8,858 nucleotides of DNA from contig JASLBZ010000015.1 of assembly GCA_030146285.1 (NCBI GenBank), forward strand, positions 1-8,858, written 5' to 3'. This document shows positions 5,753 through 8,858 of the stretch, in pieces; the stretch's first letter is position 1; every line of letters starts with the position of its first letter. The notes beneath the pieces were generated by a model. It ran no database searches and was not told the DNA's origin. It saw only the letters and a list, made by a program, of their open reading frames with translations. The stretch is from Neisseriaceae bacterium (GTDB lineage: Bacteria; Pseudomonadota; Gammaproteobacteria; Burkholderiales; Neisseriaceae). The translations under genes were made by a program, and so were the position numbers.

Positions 5753-6753
5753 GCCATAAATGCATTAATGGCCAATCCGCCAATCACAAGCCACGTAAAT
5801 ACAATGGCGCCTAGAATGAATGGTTTGATGCCAGCTTGTTTCAAAGATGCAATGTGGGTACTTAAACCCAGAGCCAACATGGCCATGATCAGCAGAATAT
5901 TGTCTAAAGCAACCAAAGCATGAATCAAAGTCGGGTGCAAAAGCCCAGTGGAATGAATGCCAATCATCACCAAAAACCACACGGCAAACCAAGGTATGCT
6001 GATTTTTTGACCATTGCTGGGTGTTTTTTTGTCTTGGCAAGCGTAAGACAAAATCAATAAAAATGGAGCTAGCATCATCACCCGAATCATTTTGGTAATC
6101 ACCGCTGTATCGGCAACACTGGTTTCTAGCGCATGTCCGGCTGCCACCACTTGTGCAACCTCATGGACGGTTGAGCCAATGTAAATACCGTATTGAAAGT
6201 CATTCAGGTATTGGGCCAATGCAAGATACATAATGGGGTATAAAAACATGGCCAAGGTGCCGAAAATCACCACAATGGCAACGGCAACGGTTACTTTGTG
6301 CGCTTGTGCCTTGAGTACAGGTTCTGTTGCCATCACAGCCGCAGCGCCGCAGATGCTACAACCTGCGGCAGTTAAAATCACCGTTTGCTTGTCCATTTTT
6401 AAATAGCGATAGCCAATATACAGCGTGATAAAAAACGTGCTGATGAGCATCATGGCATCGGTGACAATGGCGTTTAAGCCGACTTGATTGACTTGCTGCA
6501 AAGTCACTCTGAATCCATACAAAACAATGCCAGCTCGCAGCAAAGTACCTTTGGAGAAAACCATGCCAGCACTGGCTTTGTGAGCCAATGCAGGGTAAAT
6601 GCTGTTGCCCAAAACAATGCCCAGCAATATTGCCAAAGTCAGTGAGCCTAGGCCTATGTTTTGAACAATGCCTGCGTTATCAATTCCCCAGACAATGGCC
6701 GTAAGAATGGCGATGAATACCAGACCATACGTTTTAGAGGCATGTTGTTTCAT
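5737..6753 (-). CDS. yeiH: YeiH-family (UPF0324, putative sulfate exporter family) membrane protein
   Basis: This is an inner-membrane transporter-like protein of 338 aa with about ten hydrophobic segments (first at 10-23, then 38-55, 98-118 and onwards). Family landmarks are clear: LLRAGIVLYGFRVTL at 71-85; GCSICGAAAVMATEPVL at 131-147; GSTVHEVAQVVAAG at 193-206; and KMIRVMMLAPFLL at 221-233. The family is listed as putative sulfate exporters, and YeiE/YeiH in enterobacteria have been tied to sulfite handling; the true substrate is not proven. Start 6753 is chosen because AAGGAAAA lies about 10 nt upstream and MKQHASK precedes the first membrane segment; a longer in-frame version from 6831 would add 26 polar residues and overlap the promoter region. 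It is divergent from a LysR regulator, the same arrangement as E. coli yeiH/yeiE, so that regulator most likely controls it. Confidence 0.9.
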   Translation of the reverse strand: MKQHASKTYGLVFIAILTAIVWGIDNAGIVQNIGLGSLTLAILLGIVLGNSIYPALAHKASAGMVFSKGTLLRAGIVLYGFRVTLQQVNQVGLNAIVTDAMMLISTFFITLYIGYRYLKMDKQTVILTAAGCSICGAAAVMATEPVLKAQAHKVTVAVAIVVIFGTLAMFLYPIMYLALAQYLNDFQYGIYIGSTVHEVAQVVAAGHALETSVADTAVITKMIRVMMLAPFLLILSYACQDKKTPSNGQKISIPWFAVWFLVMIGIHSTGLLHPTLIHALVALDNILLIMAMLALGLSTHIASLKQAGIKPFILGAIVFTWLVIGGLAINAFMAFLFQ

Positions 6754-6791
6754 AAAAAGATTTTCCTTAGCGAAGTGTGCTGAGAATACGC

Positions 6792-6800
6792 TGCTATAAT
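6792..6800 (+). promoter_or_regulatory. Extended -10 promoter of the LysR gene
   Basis: TGCTATAAT is a perfect extended -10 (TGnTATAAT). It would start a transcript near 6807 with a leader of about 88 nt before the lysR ATG. Extended -10 promoters can work without a good -35, and none is seen at 6772-6777. On the minus strand TATAGA (6805-6800) overlaps it and could be the -10 of yeiH. Confidence 0.5.
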
Positions 6801-6821
6801 CTATAAAGGAAACATATTGTT

Positions 6822-6848
6822 TTGATACCATTAATCAATAATATTGAT
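6822..6848. promoter_or_regulatory. Overlapping palindromes, likely LysR-type operator
   Basis: TTGAT-N7-ATCAA (6822-6838) has the T-N11-A form of LysR-family recognition sites. Its right half is shared with a perfect 15-bp palindrome ATCAATA-A-TATTGAT (6834-6848). The site would lie just downstream of the lysR start point and over the -35 region of yeiH, suiting autorepression plus control of yeiH. Binding is inferred from position and symmetry only. Confidence 0.5.
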
Positions 6849-6894
6849 AACCAAACCAACGCAAAAGAAAATACAGAATAGGCATGCAAAAAAC

Positions 6895-7791
6895 ATGAAC
6901 ATTACATTGCGACAATTGGCCGTTTTTGTGGCTGTGTATCAAGCCCAATCAACCACCCAGGCAGCAGAGCAATTGGCATTGTCACAGTCTGCGGTGAGCA
7001 TGGCTTTGGCTGAATTGGAAAAGCAGTTGTCACATCGATTGTTTGAGCGAATTGGCAAACGATTGGTATTAAATGAAGATGCCAAGATTTTGTATCCCAA
7101 GGCCATGGCCATGTTAGATCAAGCCAATGAATTAGAGCATATTTTTCAGGCGGCGCAAGGTCGCTTGGTGATTGGCGCAAGTACAACCATTGGCAATTAT
7201 ATTTTGCCGGCAATCATGGCCCAATTTCAAAAACGCTATCCACACATCGAATTGTCGCTACACATTCACAATACCGAACAAATCGCACAAGGCTTAAGCC
7301 AATTAACATACGATATTGGCTTTATCGAGGGACAATACTCAGATGGCGATTTAATCAGTGAAGATTGGTTGGAAGATGAATTGGTTTTGTTTGCTGCCAA
7401 AGAGACTTTGTTTGAACTGCCACAGAACAAAATGGTGGATTTGGCCATGTTGTCACAATGGCCATTGGTGTTGCGTGAGCGTGGTTCTGGCACCCGCAAT
7501 ACCATGGAAGCGCAATTGTTAGCGCACATGCGAGAAGTCAAACTCATTGAGATAGGGCATTCAGAAGCCATCAAACAAGCAGTGGCCAATGATATGGGAA
7601 TAGGTTGTTTGTCGCATTACACATTAAACGATATGTTGACGCTGAAAAAAATTCAGCTTTTGGAATTGACTGACATCAAGATAAAGCGGTCTTTGCGGCT
7701 GGTGTACAACCGACAAAAGCACATGAGTTGGGCACTAAGCTTGTTTCATGACTTTTGCCGTGAATATACCGATTTGTTTCTTAAGCAATAA
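6895..7791 (+). CDS. LysR-type transcriptional regulator, YeiE/CysB-like
   Basis: This is a DNA-binding regulator with an N-terminal winged helix-turn-helix and a periplasmic-binding-like effector domain; 298 aa is the family norm. The helix-turn-helix runs over about residues 2-60 (STTQAAEQLALSQSAVSMAL at 19-38, then LEKQLSHRLFER). The effector domain begins near LVIGASTTIGNYILP at 91-105, and RERGSGTR at 194-201 is typical of the branch that includes YeiE and CysB-like proteins, where this loop helps bind small anions. The ATG at 6895 is chosen because MNITLRQLAVF is the normal LysR start; a TTG start at 6844 would add 17 residues coded by the operator region. The ribosome-binding site is weak (AGG at 6880-6882). 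Divergence from yeiH indicates that gene as target. The last 11 bp overlap coaBC tail to tail. The effector is unknown; a sulfur oxyanion is a guess from family context. Confidence 0.9.
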   Translation: MNITLRQLAVFVAVYQAQSTTQAAEQLALSQSAVSMALAELEKQLSHRLFERIGKRLVLNEDAKILYPKAMAMLDQANELEHIFQAAQGRLVIGASTTIGNYILPAIMAQFQKRYPHIELSLHIHNTEQIAQGLSQLTYDIGFIEGQYSDGDLISEDWLEDELVLFAAKETLFELPQNKMVDLAMLSQWPLVLRERGSGTRNTMEAQLLAHMREVKLIEIGHSEAIKQAVANDMGIGCLSHYTLNDMLTLKKIQLLELTDIKIKRSLRLVYNRQKHMSWALSLFHDFCREYTDLFLKQ

Positions 7792-8858
7792 GCAAAGCAA
7801 TGCGCTGAACAATCGCCGTGGCTGTATCTTGTTTGCTCATTTCAGGCAGCATGGTTTCTGCTTGATCATCAATTAATGTTACCTGATTGGTGCTTTTACC
7901 CATGGCATCGCTCACCAAGTTGGCCACCAACAACGGCACCCCTTTTTTAATGCGTTTGGCCCGTGCAAAAGGCAACAGTGATTCACTTTCTGCAGCAAAA
8001 CCCACGCAAAAAGGCGGGTTTTTCAGTTGAGCGACACTGGCAAGAATATCAGGGTTTTCAGTGAGTTCAATGCTCGGGGCTTGTCCTGTACCATCTTTTT
8101 TAAGTTTTTGCTCACTGCTGTTTTTGACTTTGTAATCGGCCACTGCGGCCACACTGATAAACACATCTTGCTTGGCAATATTGTCCATGACCGCTTGGTG
8201 CATGGCATCTGCGCTAAGGGCGCGAATGCTTTGGCCAAGTCCAGAAGCCATCGGTGTTTGCAATTGACCATAGACCAGTGTGACATGTGCACCGGCGGCT
8301 CTGCATGCTTTGGCCAGTGCCATGCCCATTTGACCGGTGGAAATGTTGGTGATGCCACGCACAGGGTCAATGGCTTCATAGTTTGCCCCTGCGGTAATCA
8401 AAACTTTTTTACCCGATAATAATGGCGCCGTCCAAGCATCTGCAATTAAGTCTGCCAATTGTGCGGCTTCTAACATGCGCCCCAAACCCACTTCACCACA
8501 AGCTTGCTCGCCTGCTGCTGGCTCGAGAATGCGGATGCCATCGGCTTTTAACTGAGCAATATTACGCTGTGTTGCTGGATTTTCCCACATGTGTACATTC
8601 ATGGCAGGGGCAATCACCAAAGGGCAGTTTCGCGCCAAGACCAAATTGCTGATTAAATTGTCTGCGATGCCATGGGCAATTTTGGCAATGGTGTTGGCAC
8701 TGGCTGGCGCAATCAAAAAGACATCTGCTTGGCGGGTCATGTTGATGTGCATCATGCCATTGTCGCTTTGGCCGGCATGGGTTTCTATTATGACAGGTTG
8801 ACCGGATAGCGCTTGAAATGTATTGGGGTGAATAAATTCAGTGGCAGAGCGGCTCATA
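7781..8858 (-). CDS. coaBC: Bifunctional phosphopantothenoylcysteine decarboxylase/synthase CoaBC (5' end missing)
   Basis: CoaBC carries two steps of coenzyme A synthesis: CoaB joins 4'-phosphopantothenate to cysteine using CTP, and the FMN-containing CoaC decarboxylates the product to 4'-phosphopantetheine. The 358 visible residues begin at SRSATEFIHPNTFQALSG, an internal part of the CoaC flavoprotein domain, so roughly 35-45 N-terminal residues lie beyond the right edge; the Met at 8857 is not the start. Visible CoaC features: catalytic His37 (MMHINM), PASANTIAKIAHGIADNL at 51-68, PAMNVHMW at 84-91, and active-site C120 in ACGEVGLGRM. CoaB follows: VLITAGANYEAIDPVRGITN at 152-171, STGQMG, AAVADY at 237-242, KLKK at 251-254, NPDIL and VGFAAE. 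The C terminus is complete. No hairpin terminator is seen after the stop, and the last 11 bp overlap the opposing lysR gene. Confidence 0.95.
   Translation of the reverse strand, partial: MSRSATEFIHPNTFQALSGQPVIIETHAGQSDNGMMHINMTRQADVFLIAPASANTIAKIAHGIADNLISNLVLARNCPLVIAPAMNVHMWENPATQRNIAQLKADGIRILEPAAGEQACGEVGLGRMLEAAQLADLIADAWTAPLLSGKKVLITAGANYEAIDPVRGITNISTGQMGMALAKACRAAGAHVTLVYGQLQTPMASGLGQSIRALSADAMHQAVMDNIAKQDVFISVAAVADYKVKNSSEQKLKKDGTGQAPSIELTENPDILASVAQLKNPPFCVGFAAESESLLPFARAKRIKKGVPLLVANLVSDAMGKSTNQVTLIDDQAETMLPEMSKQDTATAIVQRIALLIA

Noticed and set aside
6754..6831. 26-residue N-terminal extension of YeiH
   Set aside because: It would place coding sequence over the divergent promoter region; AAGGAAAA before 6753 gives a clear start.
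6844..6894. TTG start adding 17 residues to the LysR protein
   Set aside because: The stretch falls in the palindromic operator and leader, and normal LysR proteins begin right at the MNITLRQL segment.
8027..8419. 130-codon plus-strand open frame opposite coaBC
   Set aside because: It lies wholly inside the strongly conserved CoaB region on the other strand, shows no recognisable domain and has odd Cys/His-rich composition.

Overview
The window looks like chromosomal core DNA from a low-to-mid GC betaproteobacterium of the family Neisseriaceae. Three things support this. The Fur protein is, from memory, very close to the neisserial one. A hairpin behind dut is built from two inverted copies of TGGCAGCCTGAA, which differs at one base from the DNA-uptake-sequence dialect I recall for Kingella-type Neisseriaceae (AGGCAGCCTGAA). 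The remaining genes are ordinary proteobacterial housekeeping genes. I cannot name genus or species.

Layout, left to right. At the left edge there is probably the first codons of bamE (omlA/smpA) on the minus strand, divergent from fur (+, 110-562), which ends in a clear intrinsic terminator. Next is a stand-alone gene (+, 692-2101) for a methylenetetrahydrofolate-reductase-like TIM barrel fused to a cysteine-rich MTHFR_C-type domain. A perfect bidirectional terminator separates it from a minus-strand pair, mnmA (tRNA 2-thiouridylase) followed by fadD (long-chain acyl-CoA ligase), with only 47 bp between them. Then come dut (minus, dUTPase), a yeiH-type membrane transporter (minus) and a divergent LysR-type regulator (+). 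The right edge holds coaBC (minus), whose 5' end lies outside the window.

How the genes relate. The yeiH/lysR pair is a self-contained regulator-transporter module sharing a 141-bp divergent region with an extended -10 box and overlapping palindromes that fit LysR binding. It lies between coaBC and dut, which are neighbours in many proteobacteria, so it may be an insertion into that pair. Fur, MnmA, Dut, CoaBC and FadD do not form one pathway: they are iron regulation, tRNA modification, nucleotide-pool hygiene, CoA synthesis and fatty-acid activation.

I see no transposase, phage gene, CRISPR array, rRNA, tRNA, toxin-antitoxin pair or defence cluster. No stretch longer than about 300 bases lacks a gene. 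I find no convincing new multi-gene system. The items most worth checking are the MTHFR-MTHFR_C fusion, the uptake-sequence-like terminator, and the palindrome clusters upstream of dut and between yeiH and lysR.
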